Below are positions 43,381 through 56,448 of a DNA stretch of 64,000 nucleotides, in pieces. Position 1 is the first letter of the stretch, and each line of letters opens with the position of its first letter. The notes beneath the pieces are model-generated. The model saw only the letters and a program-made list of their open reading frames with translations, had not been told where the DNA came from and did not search any database. Source of the stretch: Dysidea avara (Eukaryota > Porifera > Demospongiae > Dictyoceratida > Dysideidae). The stretch covers positions 9,472,694-9,536,693 of the forward strand of contig NC_089285.1 in the NCBI RefSeq assembly GCF_963678975.1, read 5' to 3'. The translations under genes and the position numbers were made by a program.

Positions 43381-44388
43381 ACCTGGTATCTGGTATTGAC
43401 CCTTAAGCAAGGGCAGCAAAGACACCTATATTTAGGAGGGGGGAGCTGCCGGTGCAGCCAAGGGATGACATGGCCTAGCTGTAAGTCGAAGACCAAAATA
43501 ACGGTAATTGCCTGTTGACAATAGCTGCCCTCCACCAACTATATCTCCTTATTTATAGCTACATACATAGCCTGCTACAATGCTTCTCTGAAGAATAGTG
43601 TGACTGCTCTATTGGAGTATCTCGAATTATTGATGCTATTGGCATGCTCTATAGATAATTTGAAGGAGGCTAAGCCCCTCCATTATCTTTTTAGCAGGGG
43701 CTACAGCCCCCCTCCCTCCTTCTCTGCCACCCCTTCCCTTAAGTTGGCTTAGAATCATCATTCTGCTCATACATCCAAAGTATTTTGACCCATTCCAGCA
43801 TGTTCCTGGGTAAATATAAACATAATATGCGGTATGGTTATACAGGGTGCCAGAGAACCATCTGCCAAAAGCATATCTGACAAATGCAGGCAAGTTTAGG
43901 ATTAGATAATTTTGATAGTGCTATGTTCAGCCCAATACATAATGATACAAACAAAGAACAAACAAGAAGTGACACTGTAATCAATCCAGTTATTACGGAG
44001 AAATACAGACCATTCCTGTTACAAACATGGGGAAACCATCATATACACACACACTTACAAACGTGGGGAAGCTATCATGCACGCTACTCACTAAAAGCAA
44101 TGGGACACAAAGAAGGCAAAACAGCCCTTATTGTTATTGAGTTGTTCTTGTCTGAAGGCATCCAGTCAGCAGAAAATTCCACTGAATAAAAAATTTGATA
44201 GCAGAAGCATTTTGGGTGGTCACACAGAAGGCATTTAGGGCTTGAGTACTGCTAAAGGATTAATCATGAAGATATTGTGAGGCTGGTTTTGGGATGATTA
44301 TTTATGATCCCCAATATAGAACACTATCATACTGTATGATGTAACATTCAAATAAGCATGTGCATATTGCATGAGACGGACTGTTTAC

Positions 44389-44622
44389 CTGTCTAACTTG
44401 TCTTGCATTATTAGTTTTTTCAACCACATGCACTGGCAGAGAAGGATTTATGCTGATAATTGCTCTTTGATTCAATGGTGCAAGGTCATCGACTATCCAC
44501 CGTGGAGTTACTGATGGTACTGTGCCATAGACGGTATTGAAAGTGGAGAGAAAGGAGTCCCACTTATCCTTGGAATTAGGTGGAAATATACCAGTGTTAC
44601 AATATTTTGGCACATATTTGAC
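44389..44622 (-). CDS. Possible internal exon, unknown protein
   Basis: Bounded on the minus strand by acceptor gacatag and donor CAG|gtaaac, a 234-bp (78-codon) open stretch encodes KYVPKYCNTGIFPPNSKDKW, GTVPSVTPRWIVDDLAPLNQ and NPSLPVHVVEKTNNARQVRQ. The composition is protein-like and both borders are good. No family recognised; whether it connects to the minus-strand exons near 56 or 58 kb is unknown. Confidence 0.4.
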
Positions 44623-44763
44623 CTATGTCCTGTTTTGTAAGAGATGGTTCCAATACACCTGGCTTGTTTGATGGAATAGACTGTAAACAAAATATATGCA
44701 AACATAAAATTACTACAAGCACTACTTTCATTACCAAAATAGAAATTGAACATGTATGCATAT

Positions 44764-44790
44764 ACAGCGGAACCTGTCTAATTTGGTCAC
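44764..44790 (+). repeat. Possible pogo/Tigger-like terminal fragment
   Basis: CAGCGGAACCTGTCTAATTTGG resembles the CAGTGGAACCTCTCTAA-type terminus common in pogo-like MITEs. No partner end was found. Confidence 0.25.
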
Positions 44791-44879
44791 CTTTGGGCCT
44801 TGATTTTTTGGCCTTAATATAGTTAGGTGGCTGTTTTAGTCAGGTGGATTAGTGTATTAAACAGTATGGTAGTACTGTT

Positions 44880-45885
44880 TAAGTAGAGATTGGCAGAAGT
44901 AATGTGCACCTACAAAAATGCTGCTTTTAAAAAACCAACTTACAAACATCTTATGTGACAAAAATCACCTTTATGGAATAATAATAGTCTATCTAGCATC
45001 AAATGTAGCATTACAAACTGGCCGGATATAAATTTTTTTAAAAATAGTCAAAATGTCAGTGACAGTGGTCAGTGAGTGAGTCAGTGAGGCAGAAAGCCTA
45101 GAGGCCAAATGAAGCAGCGCACGGCCACAATTTTACACCACGATAACAAACTCACCAGTGGGATTTGCCTTTTAGGGGTCTGAAGAGTGTGTGCCCTATA
45201 TTTTACTAATTACTGTCCGATTGTAAATGTTCAGGCAATATTGGCAATACCGATAGGGATACTATCCCGATATTCCGATGTGCACATACTATCCCCCAGC
45301 CCTAGATGCCTTTACCAATACATTTGACAACCAGTACTTTAATTTCTGTTTGATCACAAAGTGTCCATTAAATAGAGTTTCCATTTTAGTGCGTGTATGA
45401 CTGTGTGCATAGTATGTTTATGTGCTTGTAGAGTACTTTAGTACATGTACAGGTTCACATTAGATGTATTTAACATATTTCCAGGACTTTTCCAACTCCA
45501 TATGTGACTGAACTTGACAAAACCAGGCTTCGACACACAAAGCTTCGTTAGGAGATACGGTGATTTTAAGTAATCATTGTGTAATAACTTCCCAGTGCCT
45601 ACAGCTGTGCAAACAAAATTTGCACCAATTATTCATCTATTTACTAGCTATCACTGAGTGGGTGTATACATTTCTGATACCGTATTGCTTGATATACTGT
45701 ATGTACAAGTAAAAGAAAAATTAGGAATTTTAAAGTTTGAACATAGCTAACAACAAAGTGTAATGGATGCTTCACTTTTCAGATGACAATTGATATAGTT
45801 GGGGCGCACGGCACCATTTCAGATGCGGTATGCGAGTCATAACAATTATTTACAATAAAGTTAGCAAACTAGTACACTAAATAAT
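44880..45885. other. No convincing gene
   Basis: AT-rich intergenic or intronic sequence. A hAT-like terminus (CCCAGCCCTA) lies at about 45290-45308. An acceptor-like atttccag at about 45483 precedes a 22-codon frame ending in RLRHTKLR, too short to assign. Confidence 0.4.
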
Positions 45886-45980
45886 TGGAATTTTCAGCTA
45901 GAGTAGGGACCATAGCACATCGATAAAAAGCACTGAAACTAGTAGGAGTGGTGCACGATATTAAATCACAATAAAACAAT
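45886..45980 (+). repeat. Left arm of a 12-kb-spaced inverted repeat
   Basis: TTTTCAGCTAGAGTAGGGAC, CATAGCACATCGATAAAAAG and GATATTAAATCACAATAAAA match the complement of 58093-58191 over about 95 bp with scattered mismatches. The TA|GGGACC edge suggests a Tc1/mariner-type MITE. Confidence 0.7.
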
Positions 45981-46023
45981 AAGAAGTGTTATTATTTTTT
46001 CATTATTCATTATTAGCACTTTA

Positions 46024-46079
46024 TATCCCTACTGTGCTCAAGATACCACAATGGAAATGCACAGTAGGGATATAATATT
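46024..46079. repeat. Short palindrome with TATATCCCTACTGTGC arms
   Basis: TTATATCCCTACTGTGC and its complement GCACAGTAGGGATATAA are separated by about 20 bp. The TA|GGGATA ends fit the same MITE style as its neighbour at 45886. Confidence 0.7.
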
Positions 46080-46715
46080 TTACATTACGAAAAATTGATG
46101 GTCATCTTTAAAAAAATTTTTAACGCGCATTACTATTGAGGAAAAGTACTGATAACGCGAAAAAGCAGCCTGCTTTGCAGAAGCTGGTCAGTTTAAAAAC
46201 TTCGTATAGGTACAATATGTTTTGTTGCGCTATTTTGAGCTTTACTAAGTCTAAGTCAAGACAATTAGAAGCTGTTTACACTTGGTTTTCGAAATTAGAA
46301 AAAATGCCAATGGTTTATACATAGGCATTAACACGCACAAGCAATATTGTAACTAAAATGTTAGTTATAGGTGTAACTATGGTATAAATATCACAAACAG
46401 TATATATTCATACTTTGAGACTTCTGTGTCCAAGTTTTCGGTTGGTTTTTAATCGTTAAAGAACTGAACGCAACTTTTGAACACGTGATAACCGAGAAAA
46501 AAAGATAAAATATTCGAAAGTCTGTCAAAAATAAACACGAATATCGGCAATTGCTACATAAATTATTCGTGACCACCAGTTCAGTATGGATACAATTGTT
46601 TGACAAGGACGAAGAGAAGGAAAGGGAGGTTTGTTATACTTATACATGTAGACTAGTTTACGGTCACACTTGCCATTTTTACTTAGCTTGAAGCACGTCA
46701 CACTGCGTGTTTGCT

Positions 46716-46818
46716 TAGTCTCGTGCTTAGACCAGTCACAGTCTTTTCCCCTTGGGAAGGATAAAAACTTTTCCCTATCCAAATAAAAAGGGGAGAAAGC
46801 GGTCTGGGCACGAGACTA
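46716..46818. mobile_element. 103-bp MITE with TAGTCTCGTGC ends
   Basis: TAGTCTCGTGCTTAGACC at the left, inverted at the right as GGTCTGGGCACGAGACTA, with CTTTTCCCC/GGGGAGAAAG inside. A short relative of the element at 16163-16627. Confidence 0.8.
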
Positions 46819-49410
46819 CCATGACTTTTATAGGGACCGTTTTTGCACCAACGTTAATCTATAATGCTAGTCACGGCAGTGGGTGTACCTTGGGGTCACA
46901 GTGTACATCGCCTTTGTACTCCCTCTTACAGGGTTTAAGTGGCGAAGCTATAGACGGGTTGTCTTTAGGGGTTGTGCCTTGTGAAACTCGAGCAAACTAG
47001 TAGTTTCCGTTTTACGTATGACTACAATGTTTGTCAAGAAGTTAACAAAAAACCCATTTTAAACAAACATTTTTGATTCTGCAAAGGCACAAGGTGAGTT
47101 ACAAACATCCAGTTTGTTATTCTTAGTAGCAAAGTCTTACAAAGAATGTTTTCAGCGAGTTTATCGCTTTCCAAAACCCGAGAGATTGAAGGAAAATTAC
47201 CTCCTTGTTCGGCCTTAACCTTACACAGTGGATATGTTATATCTTGAACCTTGCTAAAATTAACCGAAATGTTCATTTTCTCCATTAGCCGTAATACATT
47301 TTTTTACTTAGCGAGCTCAGAAAGTATGTGGAAAATTTATGGTAAAACAGCCACGCTTTAAAGAGGCAACTCATCTGTAATACAACCTTATATGGTAGGC
47401 ATTTCAATATCCGAGACATTTAAGTAAAATTTCTCCCTGGCTCTGTCACCAAGCTCTTATAATACTTGGTATTGGGTTTTGTCCACATGCTGTCCAGGTT
47501 ATTGTGGAATCTTAGTTTCATCGTGTGCATTACTTAAGTAATTTTTCAAAGATTTGTAGTTTATTCAGGATACTATGAACAATGTATTATTGTCAGGCAG
47601 AAGGCATTCACCAATGGTTACTTTTAGGTGTGTAGTTTCATTGCTGGGGTTAGCGATTTTAAGCTACACAACAATTGTTTTCTTATGTCTAAGGGTGGCA
47701 GCAAAATAATAGGCTTTCATATTGTTCTTCGTCTGTAGCTGTGCAATGGGCTGAATATAGTAGAAAATGAAGCATAAAAGTACTTCGCTTATCGTAATAA
47801 TTGATAGTTGGGGCACACGCCCAGATGTATTGTCTGTCCTTTTCCCTTAATGCAGTATGCATGGGTTCACCACCCATACATGTGAACTGATCTCTCATTA
47901 AAGCCTTTCTCCAGACCAAGCAGTCCCATCCTATGATCTTTTGTTCCGCTGATGAGAGTATCAAATATATTAAATCGAATCAGAAATCCTAGTATCGCCC
48001 AGCCCTAACTACAACAGGTGCTAAGAGCTAATATGATGTATGGCAGAACTTTCTTGCAAAGTATTGAAACGACGTTGGCTCTAAACCTACTGGAATAGAA
48101 GTCAACACAACTTTTTTTTTGCTAACAGTGCTTTGATCAAGTGTAAAAGTGCTATCTAAAGAGGTTCAAATAGCAGTTACTTTCCATTTACAATGAAATC
48201 TTACTAATTCATCGTGTGAGCTACCTGTATCAGTATTAACCCTTTTGGCATTGAGTATCGATACTCACTGTATCGCATTGGTGATATCAATACTTTTGGT
48301 ATCGTATTGCCAGTAGTCCCCACTTGGATAATTTGAAAAGTAGTATTTTCAGTATTCTCGGTATGTCTGTAGATGGGGCCCTATAAATTTAGGTAAAACC
48401 ATTTTTCTTCTTGGCCCCATGTAACTCGATTTTATTTATTTTGTCTGTATTTTGCAAATGATTGTATTTCTAAAATTTAATGACATTTTATAAAAGTCAT
48501 TACGAATGTTCAAAGTATAATGGGTCTTGTATCCAATTGTGCAGGTAATAGCTCCTCACTTGTGATTGATATTGTCATTTTCAACAATGAGTGTAAGCGT
48601 TATCTGTAATACATCACAACATCTCTACTGTTCTTTCATTGTACTTAACTTATCTTGGAAGACTATCAATAATCGACCCTCTCTGTTTGCATAGTTCACT
48701 GTATCTCATTGTCATCGCTAATAGAAGTGGAAACAAATTTTTGTGGTTATCATGTGCAAAACTTGATACATTTTGCCCAAATTTGGACATTCTATGGCAA
48801 AGATAGCGTCGCGAATGGTGACAGAAAAATGGATGACGCCGACTGATAAAGATTTCTTTAACAGTTAGAACTGTTCATGGTGAGTTTTTATGCTAAGTTT
48901 CAGATGCCTAGGAACTTATGTGTTGGAAGTCAGAGCACCATAAGGCCACCCCAAGAAAATTCATTGTTTCCCATTTCCCGCCTGCATGCAGATCTCTTCC
49001 CTCGTGGTCATTCATTATTGCTGCCAACTAAACATTTTATTCATTATTTATTCTGTGATTGCATAGCAGTAACTAGTTTAGCATTCAGAAAGCCCATTTA
49101 GCTAGTAGTTTAAACATTTCGACTGTGTAAGTTAGTTATGAATTTCAAAAATAAGTGGAAATATCTAATGGACAATGGACCACCCACCCGCATGTATTTC
49201 TGAGGTCAATGAGAAACAAGGAACTTTCTTGGAGTGGCCTAAAATACGCCCACTCTAAACAAAAGCCACCACAAAAATAACTTGTGTAATACGCGTTTAT
49301 GGCAATGTATTGGCATTTGAGTAATAAAGGGTAATAATCTCTGGTTGAGTCTCAGTGGTATTGGTTTGTAAATATTTCAGGACCAATGCAATGGTGCAAC
49401 ATGGTCTTGC
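46819..49410. other. No convincing gene; degraded MITE remnants
   Basis: Short frames only. CTAGTATCGCCCAGCCCTAA (47983-48008) is another hAT-type terminus, followed at 48250-48310 by GTATCGATACTC motifs typical of such MITE interiors. Confidence 0.45.
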
Positions 49411-49414
49411 TATA

Positions 49415-49451
49415 GTAGTACGTAGTGCATTTGTATTGCACTACGTACTAC
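49415..49451. repeat. 15-bp perfect hairpin
   Basis: GTAGTACGTAGTGCA and TGCACTACGTACTAC are separated by 7 bp, followed by two direct copies of CATAATGCGTACCTACTGTA (to about 49494). Confidence 0.75.
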
Positions 49452-49499
49452 ATAATGCGTACCTACTGTATCACATAATGCGTACCTACTGTAAGAGGA

Positions 49500-50739
49500 A
49501 TATTTAAAGTGGAGTATCCATTCACCAAATTTTACCAATGTTTCAATGATGGGTTTTCACCTTTTTTAATACCACCAATTGTTTGTTATTATACTATAAG
49601 GTATAAGCTTTCCAGTACCATTCATCCTATACCGCAAATCAGGAAAATTTCATGATCAACGTTGTTGGCTGTATCAACAAAAATTAAGACAACGAACTAT
49701 TTTTAACTTAATAAATTAGCTATTAAACCTAAGCCTATAATTAGGTACCCCATCTTTTTTGTCAATTATGACAGGACGAAAATATTTAGCGTAGAATTTT
49801 TAATGACGAACATTTCCTGATTTACGGTAGGATATTTGATATCCCTACACAGTGGTTGTCCACATAATTTTTCGATGCAGTAACTATACAACTGCACACT
49901 GTTAAAAGTGGGTAGTAACAGCAACTATGGATAGTAAATTATTTTACTCTGAAAGGGGAGTTCAGATCACTAGGAGAGTAACAGTAGCCCAAATGGTAAA
50001 GAGAACTCCCAAGTAAGCAAGGCACTAAATTGAAGAGTTCCCGTTACCAGCTAGCTAGTAAGTTGAACTACTGTGCTGATCTAAAGTAGCTAGCTAGCCA
50101 CACTGTGCCACACTGTCACACTGTGATTTTGTTATTAGCTATTATCTACCTTACCAGTTGGGAACTGGAGGGTGAACACAGAAGGCAAAGCCTATTCGAG
50201 GTGTGCTCTTAACCTCTGTATAGTTACTGAGCTTGTTGCTTTTCATGTTCATACCTTATACCATTTTCACATGGACACTCAAAAGTGAGTTCAACCCAGG
50301 TAACTATAGAGTAATCCATATAGTCTACCCACTACTTTCTGTTCACAAGAGAAATCATCAGGTGATTGCATTCACTAAGTGATAATTGTCTTCTAAACAC
50401 TTTATGTATTCACCTAAAACCGCAAACTTTTTTTTGAAGCCATAAACTGAGTTAACTCGAGTTCAACCCTACTCCTTTGTAGGGTTGAACTTGGTTATGA
50501 CTTCAGGGTTCAACCCCAGTCCAACTTGCAGCTGGTTATGGTGGTCATATGAATGCGTTAACCTGGTAGGTTTAAAGTGTGCATATGAAAAGGGTGATGG
50601 TAACTTTGTAGCTCTACCAGAGAATGTAGGAGGGATGGTGGCTCTGTTAGGCAACATTTTCACAATTGCATAAGTGTCCATTTGGATATGATGCATCCAT
50701 GTGTATACATGAATATTGGAAAAGTTTAATAAAATTTGA
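49500..50739. other. No convincing gene; one hairpin
   Basis: AGTTCAACCCTAC and GTAGGGTTGAACT form a hairpin at about 50459-50491 inside a region with further inverted TTCAACCC/GGTTGAAC pieces, probably a decayed MITE spanning about 50250-50600. Confidence 0.45.
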
Positions 50740-50955
50740 CACAGTAAAACTAACTAATGAAGGTCACTAGTTAGTTTTTATTCTGGCAAACTTTTACTAA
50801 TGTCTGCCACAATACTCACTATTTTTTCACTTCTATGTAGTGAGGGTCACTACAAAAGAGTAGTGAACATCACTAAGTGGTGAATGTCACTACACAAAAA
50901 TAGTTAGTGTTGTGGCAGAAATTAGTAGTGGCCTTCACTAGTTTGTTTTACTGTG
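50740..50955. mobile_element. MITE with CACAGTAAAAC ends
   Basis: CACAGTAAAACTAACTAATG and then AAGGTCACTA at the left are inverted at the right as TAGTGGCCTTCACTAG and TTTGTTTTACTGTG. The inner CACTAC motifs also mirror each other. Not coding. Confidence 0.75.
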
Positions 50956-52985
50956 AATGGTTGTATGGTGGTTGTATGGTGAATGATGAAATACCTAAAA
51001 TATATTCACCTATTCATAAGATTACCAATAATTTGAGGTGGCATATCTGTCACATTCACACCTAACTTAGGTCACTTTTTATAGCATGATCAACAAAAAC
51101 CACTTTGTCCGCCACATTAATGAATGCAGAGCACTTGGCTGGCTATACAAGTGAAGTCAGCCAACAGAAGTCTATCAATATCAAGATGTCACCTGTTACA
51201 AATGAATATTTTGCCCTCTATTCTGTTGTACACAGGATTAAGACTTCAACCCTCCACATAGAATAATGATTGCTGTTGTATTGCAACACTGCGTATAGTT
51301 CAAAATATCACCTCATACAGATTTTGTCTTCTATGTTTGCCCTCCAGTGTCTAACTGGACAATCATTACAGACATAAGAGACATAACGATAGCTAATCAA
51401 ACATGCAGTCACAGTTAATGAAATCATTGTTTTCAGTCACAGTAGTCTAGCGTTCAAAGTCAATGAAATCATTACCATCATTCTCCTCTTCATTACACCT
51501 CCTCAACCAATTGTAACATGTACCAATAAGAGTACATAAATTAATAGTTAGTATCAACTTAAGTATTCCACAAAGAATGATCAACAGTAGTAGTTCTGCA
51601 GTATTCCTATATGAACAAACAAAATAAGAGCAGTTTAACTTGACAACTCACATTTGAGCACAGCTAGCTGATGTTCAATTTATTCAATAAGAGTGTGGGG
51701 TGATGTTTGCTCTGCTATACTATATGCTTGCAGGCCCAGCTTTTTACATACACTACAAAGTTATTTCAAGAAGACTGCCTACCACCAGCCTACACTCACC
51801 ACAATCATTGCAAATGAATTGTTAATTGAATTGTTAAAACAGATGGCTTATTCTTGAATAAACCTAGAGTGAAGTGCATGTATACGTTTTGTCCAGAAGT
51901 TTCAATGTGATGTTACTATCTATGTATGTGATTACTGACATTTGTATAGGTTGTGCCTTTTATGTTCCCTGCTCATATGAGCTTCTGAACTGATGGACAG
52001 GCATATACAGTAGCAACATGATCATAACAGATTAGCTTTACTTGTGCAATATGGCTAAAAATTTCAAGAGACAAAAGATGTGATCCATGCAACCTGTGAA
52101 TTACAGGTGTGGACTAGAATTTCCACTACACCATTACCATAGGAGATCATTTGATGAATACAATTAAATGTTGCATCAACTTATCACTAGCTAATTAATG
52201 TTTCTGGTGTACCATGACTTCACACAGCAGACAAGTGACAAGTCTCATGGGTTGATTAGAATGACAGGTTGTTGAAACAGGCACACAAGTCAACTCATAG
52301 ATCAGATCTGGAACTATCTTTGAAGGTTTTATAAGGGTGATCCCACAATATCACAGACTTATGAAATTACTTTATAATTTACTTGTCATATCACTATACG
52401 TACGTAGCTATACATAACAGTTATATGTATGCAAACCGCTTATAAGCAAGAACAAGTTAGAGTAAAATAACCGCACTCTTTCACTCCAATAAACCGTACC
52501 ATGACCAGTAGGTCCATGTGAGGTTATGGCTACCCAAAACAATAACAGTGTGGTGGACCGACAATTAGCAAATAGCTACATGAGTAAAGACAATCTATAC
52601 AAACTAATGCCAAATCACTGTCTTTTCGCTACTATACATCCGACCAGTATTTGCAAACTCAATGTATTGAAGATTGCCTGTACTACCATGTACAGAACTT
52701 TTCATTACTCCCTTTTTAAAGATTACAATTTTATAGGTGTTAAGTAATGTTGCATTTAATTATCACCTACCAAAATACTGAAAATGGATCCATATAACTC
52801 TGATCTTGATATGAGAAATGCAAGGTAGATTTGGGCTGAATAATAATTATAGTGAACACTATCTATAAAAGCATTTTCTTCTACTTCAACCAACGATCCT
52901 GCTGTAGATGCATATAGTACCTGTGTCTAAATGTGACCTGTAATTTGCTCAGTACGGATTTTATAAGGACATCAGGTGTGCAGTT
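50956..52985. other. No convincing gene
   Basis: Two kilobases of AT-rich sequence with only short open frames. None has a recognisable motif or convincing splice borders. Confidence 0.45.
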
Positions 52986-53815
52986 TTACTGTACAGTATG
53001 TCTGACTTTGACCGTCGGGTGTGAAGTTTTGTGTCTGACTTTGACCATGTCTTGTGCGGGCCTTACTGTCAGGTGTGCAGTTTTGTGTCTGACTTTGACC
53101 ATGCCTTGTGCGGGTCTTACTGTCAGGTGTGCAGTTTTGTGTCTGACTTTGACCATGCCTTGTGCGGGTCTTACTGTCAGGTGTGCAGTTTTGTGTCTGA
53201 CTTTGACCATGCCTTGTGCGGGTCTTACTGTCAGGTGTGCAGTTTTGTGTCTGACTTTGACCATGCCTTGTGCGGGTCTTACTGTCAGGTGTGAAGTTTT
53301 GTGTCTGACTTTGACCATGCCTTGTGCGGGTCTTACTGTCAGGTGTGAAGTTTTGTGTCTGACTTTGACCATGACTTGTGCGGGTCTTACTGTCAGGTGT
53401 GAAGTTTTGTGTCTGACTTTGACCATGCCTTGTGCGGGTCTTACTGTCAGGTGTACAGTTTTGTGTCTGACTTTGACCATGCCTTGTGCAGGTCTTACTG
53501 TCAGGTGTGAAGTTTTGTGTCTGACTTTGACCATGCCTTGTGCGGGTCTTACTGTCAGGTGTACAGTTTTGTGTCTGACTTTGACCATGCCTTGTGTGGG
53601 TCTTATACTCTCAGGTGTGAAGTTTTGTGTCTGAATTTGACCATGCTTGTGTAGGTCTTACTGTCAGGTGTGCAGTTTTGTGTCTGACTTTGACCATGCC
53701 TTGTGCATATCTTATTGTCAAGTGTGCAGTCTTGTGTCTGACTTTCACCATGCCTTGTGCAGATCTCACTGTCAGGAGTGCAGCTGTGTGTCTGACTTTG
53801 ACCAGCCTTGTTTTA
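52986..53815 (+). repeat. 54-bp minisatellite, about 15 copies
   Basis: Unit: GTGTCTGACTTTGACCATGC, then CTTGTGCGGGTCTTACTGTC, then AGGTGTGCAGTTTT. As 54 is divisible by three, all frames without a stop stay open and give periodic 18-residue peptides on both strands. The later copies are more diverged. I do not regard it as coding. Confidence 0.95.
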
Positions 53816-53889
53816 TAAGTAATGAGGAGTGTCTGTGTAAGGCAATAGCTATCTAGTATATTATGAATTGTAAATTTCAAAATAAAGTA

Positions 53890-54038
53890 TAGGGATCCAA
53901 AAAGTAATGAAATGAAGAAGCATTGCAGCATAGCTCTGTGAGAAAATCTCTACATTGGCATTGAAGCGTTTCACAGAGCTATGCTGTAATACCATCATTC
54001 ATCTGTTGTATATGAACTTTTTATTCTTTGGATCCCTA
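53890..54038. mobile_element. 149-bp palindromic MITE, TA-flanked
   Basis: TAGGGATCCAAAAAGTAATG and the right end CTTTGGATCCCTA are inverted, as are GCATAGCTCTGTGA and TCACAGAGCTATGC inside. TA|GGGATCC suggests a Tc1/mariner-type non-autonomous element. Confidence 0.75.
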
Positions 54039-54623
54039 CTTCATTTTTAAATTAACAATTTTAATATACTAATTATTTTGTTGACTTCTTTATTATAGCA
54101 TTTTGCAACTTTCACAGGTTGTGTGCAAACCACAAATTTTACCACAAAACATACACTTGGATAGCTGAGTAACAAGGAATTTAAAAAAATAAACACTGCG
54201 AAAGTTTTCCAGCAAATAAGCCCTGGCATTTATCGCATCCGCAAAATGTTTCCACCCTGTGTGATAATTGATATACGGTACACATGTAACTGTTCTATTA
54301 GTACTAGGCTGATTGCTGTTTTTTCAAATATTATGAGTGGTACAGTCATCATGCCATTCTAATACATAGATTTTTATGAGGTGTGGTGTTTGCACTCGAC
54401 TGCCCAAAAGGTACATCCCACTGGTGGGTTTGTTGTTGTGGTGTAGAATGGTATAAATGTGCTTCTTCGTTTGGCCTCTAACCTTGTGACTGTTGTCTGG
54501 CAGGCAGGCAGGCAATCCAAGTTCTTTATCTGGCAGCCTGTAAGAATCTTGTTTTTAATGCTGTATTTGGAGTTAGACAGACTAATATTATTCCATAAAG
54601 ATGGCTTTCATCACACGCAGTAA

Positions 54624-54900
54624 TGCACTTATCAATATTATCCCCCACCACCCCCTCCCGGGCAATGGTGGGGATAGGTGGGGATTTGACTTTCTCAAAT
54701 TTCAAATTCCGCACCTGTGGGGCACAACGAGTCATCAAATTCCCAACAGGTTATTCTTACAGGAAGCGCATAGTTAGTAAATTGAATGGTCAAATCCCCC
54801 ACTAGTGGGGCAAATTTTAAGGTCAAATAAGATCAAATCCCCCACTATTCCCCCACGTATGCCCAGGAGGGGGTAGTGGGACTTAATTTTGATAGGTGCA
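54624..54900. mobile_element. MITE with 3-bp TAA target duplication
   Basis: TGCACTTATCAATATTA at the left and the complement of TAATTTTGATAGGTGCA at the right begin inverted arms of about 65 bp that continue through CCCCCTCCCGGGCA/TGCCCAGGAGGGGG. TAA flanks both sides (54621-54623, 54901-54903), as for PIF/Harbinger-type elements. Confidence 0.75.
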
Positions 54901-55057
54901 TAAGATGTATTTGCAAAGGGAGCATTTTTAGTGGTGCATGCCACTTTTGGGGCGATTCCTACGTAAACAGTACTACCTGCCACACTGTTTGATGTAAAAC
55001 CATAATAAATACATAGTAACTGTTATCTCTTTAGTCATCCATATTTTTAACCCACAG

Positions 55058-55612
55058 CACATCAACCCTACCTTAACTCCCAGTGATGTTGAGGAAATTT
55101 CAAAGTTGGAGAAGGCTGTATTTAGAGAACGTGCAAGACAAAGAATGCAGCAACACTGGTCAGATTCAGAAACTGATTCAGATATGACAACAGTTACTGC
55201 TAATCATGATAGTTTCAGTGTAGATGTAGCTAGTAGTCATCCACAAACAGTAACGCTTCAACCTGACACTGGTGTGAGTGAGGAGCTAAGTTCCGTATTA
55301 TTACCAATTCTTGGTCCACTACCAAATGATACATCAGTTACCATTAAAGGTTCTGGAATTCAAGATGCATCACAAAAGACGAAAGCTGAAGTGGCTGTAA
55401 AACATTATGTTCAAAATGCTGTTGAAGATCGTGAGATGGCTATACTTACAGCACGACGTTTCAGAGAAAAAGCTGAACGTCTGGAATTGGAGAATGAAAA
55501 ACTGAAGTATGAAATGAATGCATCCCTTCATCGTGTAAGAAGCTTTTGGCGCAATAAGGTAGCAGAGGGTGGCACACGTACAGGAAAATGCATACAAAAA
55601 GCACTGCATTAA
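55058..55612 (+). CDS. 3'-terminal exon of a coiled-coil protein
   Basis: After acceptor ttaacccacag (ending 55057) an open frame of 184 codons runs to TAA 55612. It encodes NPTLTPSDVEEISKLEKAVF, a basic RERARQRMQQHW, an acidic SDSETDSD stretch, and a C-terminal coiled coil (AILTARRFREKAERLELENE, KLKYEMNASLHRVRSFW). No known domain is evident. Upstream exons are not identified. Confidence 0.5.
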   Translation, partial: HINPTLTPSDVEEISKLEKAVFRERARQRMQQHWSDSETDSDMTTVTANHDSFSVDVASSHPQTVTLQPDTGVSEELSSVLLPILGPLPNDTSVTIKGSGIQDASQKTKAEVAVKHYVQNAVEDREMAILTARRFREKAERLELENEKLKYEMNASLHRVRSFWRNKVAEGGTRTGKCIQKALH

Positions 55613-55930
55613 GAACCATATATTAATGTATACCACCATATAACAAGTATATCTAATTTAATAATAATTCTTTTACAAATTTATAACATATGCTATTATA
55701 CAAAACTTGATGGGAATTGGACATGCTACAAAGACAGTTTCATGATTATAAATGATTTTATGATGTACATATTTGGCTAATATAGGAATCTACACAATGC
55801 AATCATTTTTAAAGCCCAGTAAATATTTCATTTTAAAAACTTTCTGGATAACATCCATCCATTGCATGAACATGTTCCATAGCATACAGGATCTTCTATG
55901 ACATTAGAGTGTAGCATTTTTAATTACTAC

Positions 55931-56040
55931 CTTTGTCAATACTGTTATTAATCTCGTTTATGTGGCTTCCTTCAGATGGCCAGAATGCAGCTATAGCGGT
56001 AGATGACAATGAATGCTTATTTGTTGAGTCAAGGATGTCT
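55931..56040 (-). CDS. Possible minus-strand internal exon
   Basis: Acceptor cattggcag and donor AAAG|gtagta bound 110 bp encoding DILDSTNKHSLSSTAIAAFW and PSEGSHINEINNSIDK. It could belong to the minus-strand gene with exons at 58236 and 59918, but I cannot match it to that family. Confidence 0.3.
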
Positions 56041-56448
56041 CTGCCAATGTAAATAACTCTTCTAGAGAAGATATATAATGGGGACAGATATTCAGTATTA
56101 CAATTGGAATTGACTGAGATGCTGGTACAAAATTTATATGAAACTTCATGGAATTGACAATTGAGCTCTATAAGTTTATGTACTTGATGTAATTGCATGT
56201 AATTTAAGTTGTGAAAACTAAAGTTCCACAGTGGCAGATTCAGAGAGGGATTTCAAGTTCCACTGAACTTCAGCCTAGATGTTTATATAATATGTAATAT
56301 TTCAAGGAAAGCGAATTGCTAGCCCACTCCCACCTAAACTACTTCTGTCAATGACACACTCAATCTGAAATCACTTTGCATATGTAACATAAAATCCATA
56401 TGTGCATGTAGTTACAAAAGTTACTAACATTATGGTATAGCTATTGAA

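Noticed and set aside
52933..53634. Cysteine-rich repetitive proteins on both strands
   Set aside because: A 54-bp unit divisible by three keeps several frames open on both strands at once; no start or splice support.
54526..54983. Short frames on both strands around 54.5-55.0 kb
   Set aside because: They run through the inverted arms of the TAA-flanked MITE and mirror each other.
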